49,114 nt of DNA from Streptomyces sp. B21-083 (GTDB lineage Bacteria; Actinomycetota; Actinomycetes; Streptomycetales; Streptomycetaceae), in the NCBI RefSeq assembly GCF_036898825.1, contig NZ_JARUND010000005.1, positions 1 through 49,114 on the forward strand, written 5' to 3'. The notes beneath the pieces were generated by a model. It was not told the DNA's origin. It was given only the letters and a program-made list of their open reading frames with translations, and did not search any database. A program made the position numbers and the translations under genes. How positions within the stretch are numbered: the first letter of the stretch is position 1; each line of letters opens with the position of its first letter. Below, piece by piece: positions 31,087 through 38,754 of this stretch.

Positions 31087-31362
31087 TCAGGGCCCGGAGA
31101 TCAAGGCCACGACGAGGACCTCGCGCGCGGCCTCGTCGACCCGGTACAGGACGGACGTCCACGCCATCCGGCCGCCGACCGTAAGCAAGGCGGTGTAAAG
31201 GCCCCCGACGCGGTCCGGGTACAGCTCGCCGTTCACGTACGGGTCGGCGGCGAGCCGCGCCTCGAACGCGAGGATGGCGGCCCGTTCCTCGGCCGTGGCC
31301 GTGGCCAGTCCGGCGCGGCCGGTGTCGGAGTAGACGACAGACCACGGAGTGCCGGCGGTCAC
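31087..31362 (-). CDS. RelE/ParE-like toxin candidate
   Basis: 91 residues; GTG overlaps the stop of the upstream gene (GTGA). The sequence has one helix pair followed by beta strands (ILAFEARLAADPYVNGELYPDR, then LYTALLTVGGRMAWTSVLYRVDEAAREVLVVALISGP), the order of a RelE/ParE fold with the typical YRV...VLVV ending. Coupled behind a DUF6247-like gene, the usual antitoxin-first order. The catalytic residues of RelE are not certain, so it may be an inactive or ParE-like (gyrase-targeting) member. Confidence 0.6.
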   Translation of the reverse strand: MTAGTPWSVVYSDTGRAGLATATAEERAAILAFEARLAADPYVNGELYPDRVGGLYTALLTVGGRMAWTSVLYRVDEAAREVLVVALISGP

Positions 31363-31679
31363 CGGCTGGACTCCTGGCGGCCGTCGGCGCCGAGGATCTC
31401 GGCCGAGGTCCAGCGCCGGGCGGCGGGGTCGGTGGACCCGGCGACGGCGGCGAGGATCTCGGGCCGGGTGCGCATGACGAGCCGGTGCCGCCAACTGCGG
31501 ACGAGGGCGGCGTACTCCTCGGGGTCGTCGAGGTCGAGCTCGCCGAGCTGCGCCTCGAACTCCTCGCGATCCGCAGCCGAGGCCGCGGTGAGGGCGGCCC
31601 GTAGCTGAGTGACGGTGCGCGGGCCCGCGTGCGCCTGCGTGCGGTAGGGGTCGGGCCTCTCGGCCGGGGCTGCACTCAT
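31359..31679 (-). CDS. DUF6247-like protein, putative antitoxin
   Basis: 106 residues, ATG with AGGAACC upstream. N-terminus PDPYRTQAHAGPRTVTQLRAAL and the helical middle REEFEAQLGELDLDDPEEYAALVRSWRHRLVMRTRPEILAAVAGS match a small actinobacterial family I recall as DUF6247, often next to a RelE-like gene. It is acidic, as antitoxins usually are. The pairing with the downstream gene by a 4-bp overlap supports a toxin-antitoxin unit for plasmid stability. Confidence 0.65.
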   Translation of the reverse strand: MSAAPAERPDPYRTQAHAGPRTVTQLRAALTAASAADREEFEAQLGELDLDDPEEYAALVRSWRHRLVMRTRPEILAAVAGSTDPAARRWTSAEILGADGRQESSR

Positions 31680-31723
31680 GAGGGGTTCCTATCGGTTGAG
31701 GCGGCGAGCGGCAGCGGGCACGG

Positions 31724-31996
31724 TCACGCGGCCTTGGCCTTCCGTCCGGCCTTGGCCGCCTCGCGCTCCTCGGCCGCCTTGGCGAGCCATCCCGGGTGGG
31801 CGGCCTCGACGAGGTCCCGCAGGTACTGACTCGTGATGCCGGCATCACGGGCGACGGCGGACAGGTGGCCGTACTTGCTCGACGTGATCGCAGCCTTTAC
31901 CGCAGCGTCGAGGAGCGCGGCCTTGTCGTCCTCGGCAGTCTTGGCGGACCGGTCGGCCTTCTTACGGAGTGCTTCGAGATCGGGTGTGGTGGTCAT
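31724..31996 (-). CDS. Small HTH-like regulator under ACTTGYA control (90 aa)
   Basis: ATG at 31996. Helical, charged: LRKKADRSAKTAEDDKAALLDA, then VKAAITSSKYGHLSAVARDAGITSQYLRDLVEAAHPGWLAKAAEE containing a recognisable helix-turn-helix (LSAVARDAGITSQYLRDLVE) near residues 45-65. The C-terminus is Lys/Ala-rich. No good ribosome binding site. The operator site 3 lies immediately upstream (32014-32055). It is a candidate for the regulator of that family, possibly autoregulated. Confidence 0.65.
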   Translation of the reverse strand: MTTTPDLEALRKKADRSAKTAEDDKAALLDAAVKAAITSSKYGHLSAVARDAGITSQYLRDLVEAAHPGWLAKAAEEREAAKAGRKAKAA

Positions 31997-32013
31997 GGGG
32001 GCAGGATGACACG

Positions 32014-32055
32014 TTTGCAGATCCACTACAAGCAAGACTTGTAGATGTGCTGCAA
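32014..32055. promoter_or_regulatory. ACTTGYA operator, site 3
   Basis: On the minus strand: TGCTTGCAGCACATCTACAA, GTCTTGCTTGTAGTGG, then ATCTGCAAACGTGTCA. Shares CTTGTAGT and CTGCAANCNTGTCA with sites 2 and 6. It is 18 bp before the ATG at 31996. Confidence 0.7.
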
Positions 32056-32115
32056 GCATGGAAGAGTGTCGGTTGTCGGTGTGGCGCATGTGGCCGCACT
32101 TCTCTGTCTGGCACT

Positions 32116-32130
32116 ATGACCAGCGGTCAT
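32116..32130. promoter_or_regulatory. Perfect ATGAC...CAT operator before the 32151 regulator
   Basis: ATGACC-AGC-GGTCAT is a perfect 6-bp inverted repeat with 3-bp centre, 21 bp before the HTH gene start. The flanking GTGAGGAACCGTCATATG resembles GTGAGCTGGGGACATACG of the conserved blocks at 10592, 18351 and 41369, which contain degenerate versions of the same 15-bp word. Confidence 0.65.
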
Positions 32131-32150
32131 ACACAGTGAGGAACCGTCAT

Positions 32151-32450
32151 ATGGCTAAGGGCATGAGTAGCGAGCAAACGCTACGGGTGACCGTGGCTGC
32201 ACTGATGCGCGCCACGGGTGAGAACCAGACCTCTTTGGCGCGTGGCCTGCGGATCACTCAGGGCGCGGTGTCGCGGAAGCAGGTCGGCAAGGCGGCGTGG
32301 TCGCTCGGCGACATCGACCGCCTGTCGGCGCACTACGGCGTTCCGGTCCCGGATCTCCTCTGCGGTCCGACGCACGCCGTGGAACAGCTCCCCCACATTC
32401 GCCGCGCCGCCATAATCGGCGGCACTCAGAGCGTCCTCACTGTTGCTTAA
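32151..32450 (+). CDS. Phage-repressor-like XRE regulator (99 aa)
   Basis: The ATG at 32151 is chosen because the palindrome at 32116-32130 lies inside the longer open frame, which would otherwise be coding. HTH at about 24-60 (GENQTSLARGLRITQGAVSRKQ), then a short tail (DIDRLSAHYGVPVPDLLCG). Small Cro/CI-like repressors normally bind their own promoter. The three ~40-bp blocks elsewhere in the window carry the same half-sites, so it may also control the T4SS operon (10553) and the accessory genes near 18.4 and 41.4 kb. Confidence 0.7.
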   Translation: MAKGMSSEQTLRVTVAALMRATGENQTSLARGLRITQGAVSRKQVGKAAWSLGDIDRLSAHYGVPVPDLLCGPTHAVEQLPHIRRAAIIGGTQSVLTVA

Positions 32451-32663
32451 CCGCTGGTCACATGCCGTGTCCGCGCCCCTACAGGCACGGCATAACCTGT
32501 AACCCACATACAACCGAACCAAATGCGGAAAGCCCCACCGGACTACTCGGGAGTTACCAGCTCCCGACCGATGAGGCTTACCGCATGACCGCGCTTAGGT
32601 CTTCTGTGAGTGTACCCACGCCTCCCCGGAGGTCACACCGCAGCGGGCCGGAAAGGCCGATTC

Positions 32664-33647
32664 GTGGCACCACATCGGGCGATCAGCCCGGACAACTGCC
32701 CCATGTGCCGCAGGATCTTTGCGGCACTTGAGGACCGACAGAAAGCCGATCCCGAGAAGCCGATCACGACCGAGGATCTCGGGAGCCTGGTCGGCCTCAA
32801 GAAGAGGGCGACGCAAAACCACCTCGCCCACATGTTCCAGCGCGGGCGCATCGACGCCGACCGGCGGACCCCGATCCCCGGCATTCCCGGCGTCGCTCAG
32901 CCGCAGCTCCCCGGCGCGATCGAGTGGGCCCGGAGCGTCGTCGAGTCCGACCCGATGTTCGCCCCCGACCCGACGTGCGCGAAGTGCTTGGTTGCCCTGG
33001 CGGGGTTCGGCTGGCGCGGCCAGATCGACCCGGCCGAGCTCGCCGCCGCCGCCGGGGTGTCGGTGCGGTCCATCGAGCGGCACCGGCCCCACCTCGTCGA
33101 ATGGGATTACGTCCGGTTCCGCATCGCGACCGTGCCGACCGAGGGCACCGGGAAGTTCAAGGGCCGCAAGCCCTCGCGGTTCGAGCTGATGAGCGGGTTC
33201 TACGCCCGCCCCCTCACCGACGAGGAGCGCGCGCACGTCCCGGCGAGGGCGGCGGAGATCATCGACCGCGTCCGCTGGTACGTCGGCGTCTCCCCCGAGG
33301 AACGGTTCAACGCCGAGACGGCCGTCGGGTTCGTCCTGCGGGCCGGGTGGCCCGAGGAGGCGATCCTCAAGGCCCTCGACGCGAGCGAGGACCGGCACGC
33401 GTTCAACCCGAACGGCTACCTGCACAAGCTCTTGGGCAAGCTGCGCGGTCAGCGCTACCTGATCCCGGCTCAGGAGTCCGTCACGGGCGAGGGTTACCGG
33501 CGCCTCGCCGAGTGCTCGGTGTGCCGCAATACCACGTGGACGACCGCGCCCGCGACTCACCGCGTGCTGTGCGGCGGCGGCGTCTGCCTTGAGGCCGGTT
33601 CGGAACACGACACCCGCGACGTCCGTCCCCTGCACCGTTCGGCCTGA
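32664..33647 (+). CDS. Two-winged-helix protein upstream of tpg (possible Rep or Tap partner)
   Basis: 327 residues from the GTG at 32664, which has GGAAAGG upstream; earlier in-frame starts lack one. A first winged-helix-like unit lies at about 15-60 (TTEDLGSLVGLKKRATQNHLAHMFQRGRI), a second at about 110-155 (DPAELAAAAGVSVRSIERHRPHLVEWDYV), and three Cys pairs (CPMC, CAKC, CSVC) may bind zinc. It ends 14 bp before tpg, so it is probably in one operon with tpg and tap. Two winged helices suggest plasmid initiation or telomere DNA binding; no Rep family was confirmed. Confidence 0.65.
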   Translation: MAPHRAISPDNCPMCRRIFAALEDRQKADPEKPITTEDLGSLVGLKKRATQNHLAHMFQRGRIDADRRTPIPGIPGVAQPQLPGAIEWARSVVESDPMFAPDPTCAKCLVALAGFGWRGQIDPAELAAAAGVSVRSIERHRPHLVEWDYVRFRIATVPTEGTGKFKGRKPSRFELMSGFYARPLTDEERAHVPARAAEIIDRVRWYVGVSPEERFNAETAVGFVLRAGWPEEAILKALDASEDRHAFNPNGYLHKLLGKLRGQRYLIPAQESVTGEGYRRLAECSVCRNTTWTTAPATHRVLCGGGVCLEAGSEHDTRDVRPLHRSA

Positions 33648-33661
33648 GAGGAGAGGACACA

Positions 33662-34216
33662 GTGAAGATCTTTAACGCGCTGCGCGCCAAGTTCCAGACC
33701 CGCGACATTCCCAAGACTCCTCGGGGCCGGTTCAACGCCCTGTTGCGCCGCGAGAAGGGCAACACAGCCAAGGTCGCCGAGCGCCTCGGCATCTCCCGAC
33801 GTCAGGTTCAGCGCCTCGTCAAGGGTGAGCGGAAGATCGAGAACAGCAAGCCCGAGACCCTCGGCCGCCTCGAAAACGAGGTGCGGAAGGACCACCAGCC
33901 GCGCGTTACCGCCAAGGCACAGAAGGAGGCGCAGGACCGCGGCCTCGTCATCGAGACCCGAGCCGCGGTGGGATTCACATCGGACGCCGGCACGACGGAT
34001 GACCCGCGGATGCGGCGCCTTACCGAGGAGGTCCCGCCCGAGCTGATTCCCGAGGTGTTCGAGGCCCTACGCAACGGGGACGAGGACAAGCTCAACGAGC
34101 TCGCGGCTAAGGCGGTGTCGCCGTACTTCTACACCCCGGGGACGGCCGCCAACGAGGACGAGCTCGGGATCGAGCTCACGGATATCGACTACATCGAGTG
34201 GGATTTCAGGGGATGA
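33662..34216 (+). CDS. Telomere terminal protein Tpg
   Basis: 184 residues from GTG with GAGAGGAG upstream. Length and sequence follow Tpg throughout: IPKTPRGRFNALLRREKG, an HTH NTAKVAERLGISRRQVQRLVKG (about 34-54), the central VIETRAAVGFTSDAGTTDD (96-114) and the end ELTDIDYIEWDF. Tpg is covalently linked to the 5' ends of linear Streptomyces replicons and primes end-patching DNA synthesis through a hydroxyl residue; the threonines of the GTTDD motif are candidates. The gene shows that this replicon, or its host, uses protein-capped telomeres. It overlaps tap by ATGA. Confidence 0.9.
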   Translation: MKIFNALRAKFQTRDIPKTPRGRFNALLRREKGNTAKVAERLGISRRQVQRLVKGERKIENSKPETLGRLENEVRKDHQPRVTAKAQKEAQDRGLVIETRAAVGFTSDAGTTDDPRMRRLTEEVPPELIPEVFEALRNGDEDKLNELAAKAVSPYFYTPGTAANEDELGIELTDIDYIEWDFRG

Positions 34217-35934
34217 CGACCATGACCGAGCAGACCTACGCCGCTCCCCTGGCCGTCCTCGACGCCGCCGACGGCGCCCTCGTCGCCTACCTTCCGAACG
34301 TGCAGCGCATCGACCTGCCGGGCGAGGTCACCGACCTTGCGACGGCCGCCGATTGGGCCCTCGGCTACGGCCTCGGCGCGGCCAAGCTGTCGCAGTACGG
34401 CGAGGACACCGGGCCCCTCCTGATCCTGACCGAGTCCGCCGTCGAGTTCCTCGGCCTCCCGCCCCGGCTGGACGACCGCAAGCGCCTGCGGGTGCCCGAC
34501 GACGATCCGGCCGTCAAGGCTCTGACCGAGGCCGGGTGGACACTCAGCCGCGCGGGCCTCGGCGGCTGGTCCTTTCTGTTCCGTGACCGGACCGAGGTGC
34601 ACGTCGCCGTGGTGCCGTGGGGCGCGTTCAGCGACAACATGCGGTGGGGTGACATGGCTTTCGTCGCCGCCGACCCCGGCGCCCTGGCGTACACCCTCGG
34701 CCTGTACGCCGAGCGGGTCATCAGCCCGACCGGCTCGACCGCCGGGTGCAGCCTGTCCCTGATGACGGCCGTACGGCCGCCGACGGTGGCCAAGTTCGAC
34801 CGGGGCACCGGCCGTATGCGCCGCGTCCCGGTGCCCGGCTCGCTGCACAAGGCCGTAGACCCCGCGCCGCCCGAGGCGCCCGACGAGCACCCGATCGCGG
34901 CCGAGCGCACCCGCGAGGAGTCCAAGAGCCCGGCTCACGTCCTCGTCGAGGAGGCCCTCACTTGGTTCCGCGAGGCCACCGAGGAGGAGGCCGCGCTCCC
35001 GTACGTGGTCGGCCTCGACGTGAATACGGCGTTCCTCGCCGCAGCGAACAGGCTCACCGTGGGACTCGGCGAGGCGGTCTACACCGACGGCCCGGCGTTC
35101 GACAAGAAAATCCCGGGCGCATGGCTGGTCGACCTGTCCGGCGCCAAGCTGCACACCAAGGATCTCCGCACCAAGCAGTGGCGCGAGCTCCCCGAGAACT
35201 TCCCCTCGCCGTTCACGCCGGACGGACGGCCGCCGACCGGACCGGCCTGGTACGCGACGCCGACCCTGGCCTACGCGCAAGAGCTCGGGATCGAGGTCCG
35301 GCCGCTCGCGGCGTGGCTGCGCCCGGATGCCGGCGGATACCTCGACCTGTGGCACAACCGCCTTCGGTCGGCGTACATGGACACGCTCGCCGATCTCGGC
35401 ATCACCGAGGACATGGACGAGGCGGCGTTCATCGACGCTATGGCCACGGTCAAGGCCCGTGACCCCGAGGCCGTCGCGCTCCTGTCCGCGATCAAGGCCA
35501 CGGCAAAGGGCGGCATCGGCAAGATGCGCGAGAGGCCGCAGGGCAGCACCAAGCGCGAGGGACGCAACGCCCCGTGGGCGGCGCTCAAGCGGCCGACCTG
35601 GCGCCCTGATATCCGCGCGGCCGTGATCAGCGCCTCGCGCGTCGGGCAGCACCGGAAGATGGTCAAGGTCTGGAACGCCCTCGGCCTGGTCCCGCTCGCG
35701 GTCCTGGCGGACTGCGTGATCTACCCCTCGGCGCAGCCGACGGCCCTTGCCGTGATGGCACGCAAGGAGGACGGGAGTCCGCTCCCGGGCGCGTTCCGCC
35801 TCGGCCCGAACCCGGGGTTCGTCAAGCAAGAGGGGGTGCAGCCCATGCAGTGGTACCGGGACATGACCGCGAAGCGGGCGAACCCCGGCCGGTTCATCAA
35901 GGAGGGCCGCGACGCCGTCCGCGACGGCGAGTAG
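34213..35934 (+). CDS. Tap-like telomere-associated polymerase
   Basis: 573 residues. The ATG at 34213 overlaps the tpg stop; the ATG at 34222, with AGGGG at a better distance, is an alternative. The C-terminal two-thirds match Tap: VVGLDVNTAFLAAANRLTVGL (about 265-285), PPTGPAWYATPTLAYAQELGI, IKATAKGGIGKMRERPQG (about 427-444), RPTWRPDIRAAVISASRV and LADCVIYPS (498-506). These blocks resemble motifs A, B and C of B-family DNA polymerases. Tap with Tpg carries out protein-primed end patching in vitro. Known chromosomal Tap is about 740 aa with an N-terminal HTH and precedes tpg; here Tap is shorter, follows tpg and lacks the HTH. Confidence 0.85.
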   Translation: MTTMTEQTYAAPLAVLDAADGALVAYLPNVQRIDLPGEVTDLATAADWALGYGLGAAKLSQYGEDTGPLLILTESAVEFLGLPPRLDDRKRLRVPDDDPAVKALTEAGWTLSRAGLGGWSFLFRDRTEVHVAVVPWGAFSDNMRWGDMAFVAADPGALAYTLGLYAERVISPTGSTAGCSLSLMTAVRPPTVAKFDRGTGRMRRVPVPGSLHKAVDPAPPEAPDEHPIAAERTREESKSPAHVLVEEALTWFREATEEEAALPYVVGLDVNTAFLAAANRLTVGLGEAVYTDGPAFDKKIPGAWLVDLSGAKLHTKDLRTKQWRELPENFPSPFTPDGRPPTGPAWYATPTLAYAQELGIEVRPLAAWLRPDAGGYLDLWHNRLRSAYMDTLADLGITEDMDEAAFIDAMATVKARDPEAVALLSAIKATAKGGIGKMRERPQGSTKREGRNAPWAALKRPTWRPDIRAAVISASRVGQHRKMVKVWNALGLVPLAVLADCVIYPSAQPTALAVMARKEDGSPLPGAFRLGPNPGFVKQEGVQPMQWYRDMTAKRANPGRFIKEGRDAVRDGE

Positions 35935-35999
35935 CGGTTCCCCGCGCACCACGGGCGGCGACGGAACGTCGTCATCGAGCGTCAACGGAAAGGGAGACC

Positions 36000-36188
36000 A
36001 TGAAGGAAGAGGCTGCGATCGAGAGCGCTCGGGCTGTCTGGCCAGAGGCGGAAGGGTTCGAGCCCGCTCCGGGCGGCTGGACATTCCGAGTTGGAGGCGG
36101 CTACGCGTGGCTTACGGACTCCGGCGACGTGGCAGCCGATCCCGAAGGACTCCGGAGCCACGCGCGGCAGCGCATCACCACCCCCTGA
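36000..36188 (+). CDS. Hypothetical 62-aa protein after tap
   Basis: ATG with AAAGGGAGACC upstream. Short alpha/beta protein (EEAAIESARAVWPEAEGFEPAPGGWTFRVGGGYAWLTDSGDVAADPEGLRSHARQ) of unknown function, 65 bp after tap and before a strong terminator. It may be the last gene of the telomere operon. Confidence 0.6.
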   Translation: MKEEAAIESARAVWPEAEGFEPAPGGWTFRVGGGYAWLTDSGDVAADPEGLRSHARQRITTP

Positions 36189-36202
36189 CCATCCCGACTA
36201 CC

Positions 36203-36243
36203 AGGCGGGGCCCGGCGCATCGCGTCGGGCCCCGCCTCTTTTT
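36203..36243 (+). terminator. Intrinsic terminator with T-run
   Basis: AGGCGGGGCCCG (36203-36214) pairs with CGGGCCCCGCCT (36226-36237), followed by a run of T. It ends the tpg/tap transcription unit. Confidence 0.8.
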
Positions 36244-36258
36244 CTATGCCCGAGAGAT

Positions 36259-36300
36259 TCAACTCAACTTGTAACGTGACTTGCAGTTGACTTGCAGTCG
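36259..36300. promoter_or_regulatory. ACTTGYA operator, site 4 (direct repeats)
   Basis: Three ACTTG words start at 36267, 36279 and 36290, spaced 12 and 11 bp, the helical repeat of DNA. This is the clearest tandem arrangement of the family and lies 44 bp upstream of the 36344 gene. Confidence 0.75.
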
Positions 36301-36343
36301 TGGGAAGGTGAGCGGACCGCCCGCCGACGAGGAGCCGCACCGA

Positions 36344-38665
36344 ATGCCTACCGAGTACGCCACCCGGACCGGGATCGCCGTCGACCACCACGGCCGAGGA
36401 GAGGCCCGCCTCGACTTCCCCCGCGCCGCCGGGAAGGGCAAGCCGCGCGCTGCCGCCGCCCGCCGCCTCGCGGTCATCTACAACGTGACGGCCCGGCACC
36501 CCTGGCGAACGCTGCACTACAACCCGGCGAGCCCGGACGCCCCCGCGCCGACGCCCGACGAGCTGCGCCTCGAACTGTCCGGCGAGCCCGAGCGCCTCGC
36601 CCGGTACCTGTCCGCCGTCCCGCGCTACCTCGCCCGCGTCGAGGCCCTCGCCACCAAGTCCGCCCGCGCCTACGGCCGGTGGGCCCGCAGCGTGGCCGCC
36701 GAGGACGCACTCGAATACGTCGATGCCGGCGGACGCCGGGCCTACGCCGCACGGTTCCGCGTCGAGGCGTTCGCGGCCGTGGCCGACTACCTCGGCATTA
36801 CCGGCCTGCCGCCGCTCCCCGTCGACCCGGCCCGCCCCATGTGGGACCAGGCGCGAGCCGTGGCGTACGACGTCGTCAAGGCCGAGGGCCCGGTCGAGCT
36901 GCGCGCGATGCACGACCAGGCCGAGGCCGAGGAGATCCTCGCCCGCGCCGACCGCACGCCGAACCCGGCCGCCGAGGCGTTCGAGCGCGAGCTCGCCGAG
37001 CTGCACGACGCGCGGGCCCGGCGCAGCGCCCGCCTGTTCGCCGCGCTCGACGGCGCGGAGCTCCCCGCCGACGAGGAACCGGTCGAGGAGGCCGCGGCCG
37101 AGGACGTCGTCGAGGACCAGGAGGACGAGGAGCTCGTCGAGGTGCCGCTCACCCGGGTACAGCGCCGTTGGCTGCACACCGCCGCCGCGCACCCCGCCGG
37201 GCACTTCCCGAACGGCTGCAACCTGCGGACGCTCGCGGCCCTTGAGACCGCCGGATGCGTCGAGTGGGCACCGCCGTACAACCACGGCCGCCGCCTCCCG
37301 ATCGCCGACTCGCTCAAGCCCCACCCGGGCACGGTCCGGATCACCGAGGCGGGACGGCGTCGGGCGGCGCGTGAGGAGCGTGAGCGCGTCGTGATCGTGC
37401 CGTGCGGTGGCCGCAAGGCGGTGTACGCCGACGGCCTGCGCAAGGGTGAGCCGGTTCCCGTCCTCCCGGCCGGTGAGATGTACGTCGGGAGCTACCACCG
37501 CGCCGCACGGCGTGCCGCCGACACCCTCACTCACGGCGGCCGGTCCGGGCGGGTGCTGATCCTGTCCGCGAAACACGGCCTCGTCGAGCTCACTGAGTGG
37601 ATCATCACGTACGAGCTGCGGGCCGGTGACCCTGGCACGGTGGACGGCGAGACGCTCCGCAGGCAGGCGCACGAGCTCGGGATCTCGGGGGCAGCCGTGA
37701 CGGTGCTCGGCGGCCGGGCGTACGTCGACCTCGCACGCGAGGCGTTCCCCGACCTTGGCGCGCCGCTCGCCGGTACGCGGGGGATCGGCGAACAGCTCGC
37801 GCGTCTGGCCTCGATCTACGATCCCGCCCGCCGCCCGGCCGAGGCCGACGCCGCGCAGCTCGCCGAGGACCAGGCCGACGAGCTCGCCCCGGCCGAGGTG
37901 TCGGTCGAGGCCCTCGCCGCGTCGGTCCCGGCGCGTCCGGCCGAGCTCGCCCCGGTTCCGGCGGTGCTGCGCGGCCGGCACTTCCGCCCGGCCGCGCGGT
38001 CGGTGTCGCGTGCCGTGTCGCGTGGCCCTCTGTCGCGCGCTGTGACCTGCGGAGACTCCCCGGACTCCCCGGGCCTGCGGCGGGCGCGACAGAGGGGCGT
38101 ACAGGGCGGCGAGCGGCCCTGTCACCCGTACCAGTGGACCGCAGCGCGGCGGGACGTCGATCCTCCCGTGATCAGGCACGGTGAGCGGGTGCACCGCCCC
38201 GTGATCGCCCTCGCCGCCGCAGCCCTCGCCCTCCTGGCCACCGCCGGGTGCGTGTCTGTCTCCCCTGCCGACGGCTCGGCGCGCGCTCCCCACCACCGAC
38301 CCGCCGCGCGCCCGGCGCCCGCGTTCACCGCGGCCGAGGTCACGCAGGCCCCGGCCGTCGAGGAGCTCGTGACAACCGGCCCGGCGCCCTCCTCGGCGTC
38401 CGCCGCTCCCTCCCGGCCGCAGCGCCGGGCCCCCGTCGACACTCCCCGGGAACGGGTCACGCACCGGCCCGCCGCACCCCGGGCGGTCCGTCCGCCGGCA
38501 CCGCCTCACCGGGAACGTCCGGCGCCGGTCCGTCGGCCCGCGCCACGCACCCCGGGCCGGGCGCCGAGCTCGGCCGAGTACGGCATGAGGGACGTATGCC
38601 AGGCCGCGCAGGGTGTCACCGACCCGAGCCTCGCGGCGTTGTGCCGTGACACGTACGGCGGTTGA
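36344..38665 (+). CDS. Large DUF6884-like protein fused in frame to a lipoprotein-like C-terminus
   Basis: 773 residues from ATG 36344. N-terminal ~200 residues are basic and helical. Residues ~258-335 repeat the small winged helix of the 20176 gene (LTRVQRRWLHTAAAHPAGHF ... VRITEAGRRRAA). A DUF6884-like domain follows at about 346-490 (VIVPCGGRKAVYADG, GEMYVGSYHRAARRAA, LILSAKHGLVEL). Then come about 90 low-complexity residues, a segment containing the CTGTCG DNA repeat, and from the in-frame GTG at 38189 a signal and lipobox (VIALAAAALALLATAGCVS) with a Pro/Arg-rich tail. No stop separates the two, so either a fusion protein or a second gene starts at 38189. The promoter carries operator site 4. 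Confidence 0.6.
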   Translation: MPTEYATRTGIAVDHHGRGEARLDFPRAAGKGKPRAAAARRLAVIYNVTARHPWRTLHYNPASPDAPAPTPDELRLELSGEPERLARYLSAVPRYLARVEALATKSARAYGRWARSVAAEDALEYVDAGGRRAYAARFRVEAFAAVADYLGITGLPPLPVDPARPMWDQARAVAYDVVKAEGPVELRAMHDQAEAEEILARADRTPNPAAEAFERELAELHDARARRSARLFAALDGAELPADEEPVEEAAAEDVVEDQEDEELVEVPLTRVQRRWLHTAAAHPAGHFPNGCNLRTLAALETAGCVEWAPPYNHGRRLPIADSLKPHPGTVRITEAGRRRAAREERERVVIVPCGGRKAVYADGLRKGEPVPVLPAGEMYVGSYHRAARRAADTLTHGGRSGRVLILSAKHGLVELTEWIITYELRAGDPGTVDGETLRRQAHELGISGAAVTVLGGRAYVDLAREAFPDLGAPLAGTRGIGEQLARLASIYDPARRPAEADAAQLAEDQADELAPAEVSVEALAASVPARPAELAPVPAVLRGRHFRPAARSVSRAVSRGPLSRAVTCGDSPDSPGLRRARQRGVQGGERPCHPYQWTAARRDVDPPVIRHGERVHRPVIALAAAALALLATAGCVSVSPADGSARAPHHRPAARPAPAFTAAEVTQAPAVEELVTTGPAPSSASAAPSRPQRRAPVDTPRERVTHRPAAPRAVRPPAPPHRERPAPVRRPAPRTPGRAPSSAEYGMRDVCQAAQGVTDPSLAALCRDTYGG
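38003..38097. repeat. ~100-bp CTGTCG repeat, copy 2
   Basis: TGTCGCGTGCCGTGTCGCGTG, then CTGTCGCGCGCTGTGACCTG, CGGAGACTCCCCGGACTCC, and the inverted end GCGCGACAGAGGGG. Aligns base by base with copy 3 (45529-45633) with few gaps and more loosely with copy 1. Confidence 0.6.
38189..38665 (+). CDS. Alternative lipoprotein gene inside the 36344 frame
   Basis: If translation starts at the in-frame GTG 38189, a 158-residue lipoprotein results: signal VHRPVIALAAAALALLATAGC, a long Pro/Ala/Arg-rich extracellular region and a C-terminal motif YGMRDVCQAAQGVTDPSLAALCRDTYGG with two Cys. Independent lipoproteins with this ending are common in Streptomyces. The ribosome binding site is weak (GGTGAGCGG). 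Confidence 0.5.
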   Translation: MHRPVIALAAAALALLATAGCVSVSPADGSARAPHHRPAARPAPAFTAAEVTQAPAVEELVTTGPAPSSASAAPSRPQRRAPVDTPRERVTHRPAAPRAVRPPAPPHRERPAPVRRPAPRTPGRAPSSAEYGMRDVCQAAQGVTDPSLAALCRDTYGG

Positions 38666-38742
38666 GGCCGGGGGAGCCTGTCGGTTCGGTCCGCGCGCCG
38701 ACGCGCTCGGTTAACCCGTGCCGCGCACGCTTGATCACGGGC

Positions 38743-38748
38743 TAACGT
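38743..38748 (+). promoter_or_regulatory. -10 box of leaderless parA
   Basis: TAACGT lies 7-12 bases before the ATG of parA at 38755; no ribosome binding site is present. TTGATCACGG upstream may be part of an operator. Confidence 0.45.
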
Positions 38749-38754
38749 CATCGC

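Noticed and set aside
36101..38509. 802-codon minus-strand open frame
   Set aside because: Shadow of the 36344 gene; Arg/Gly-rich without domains.
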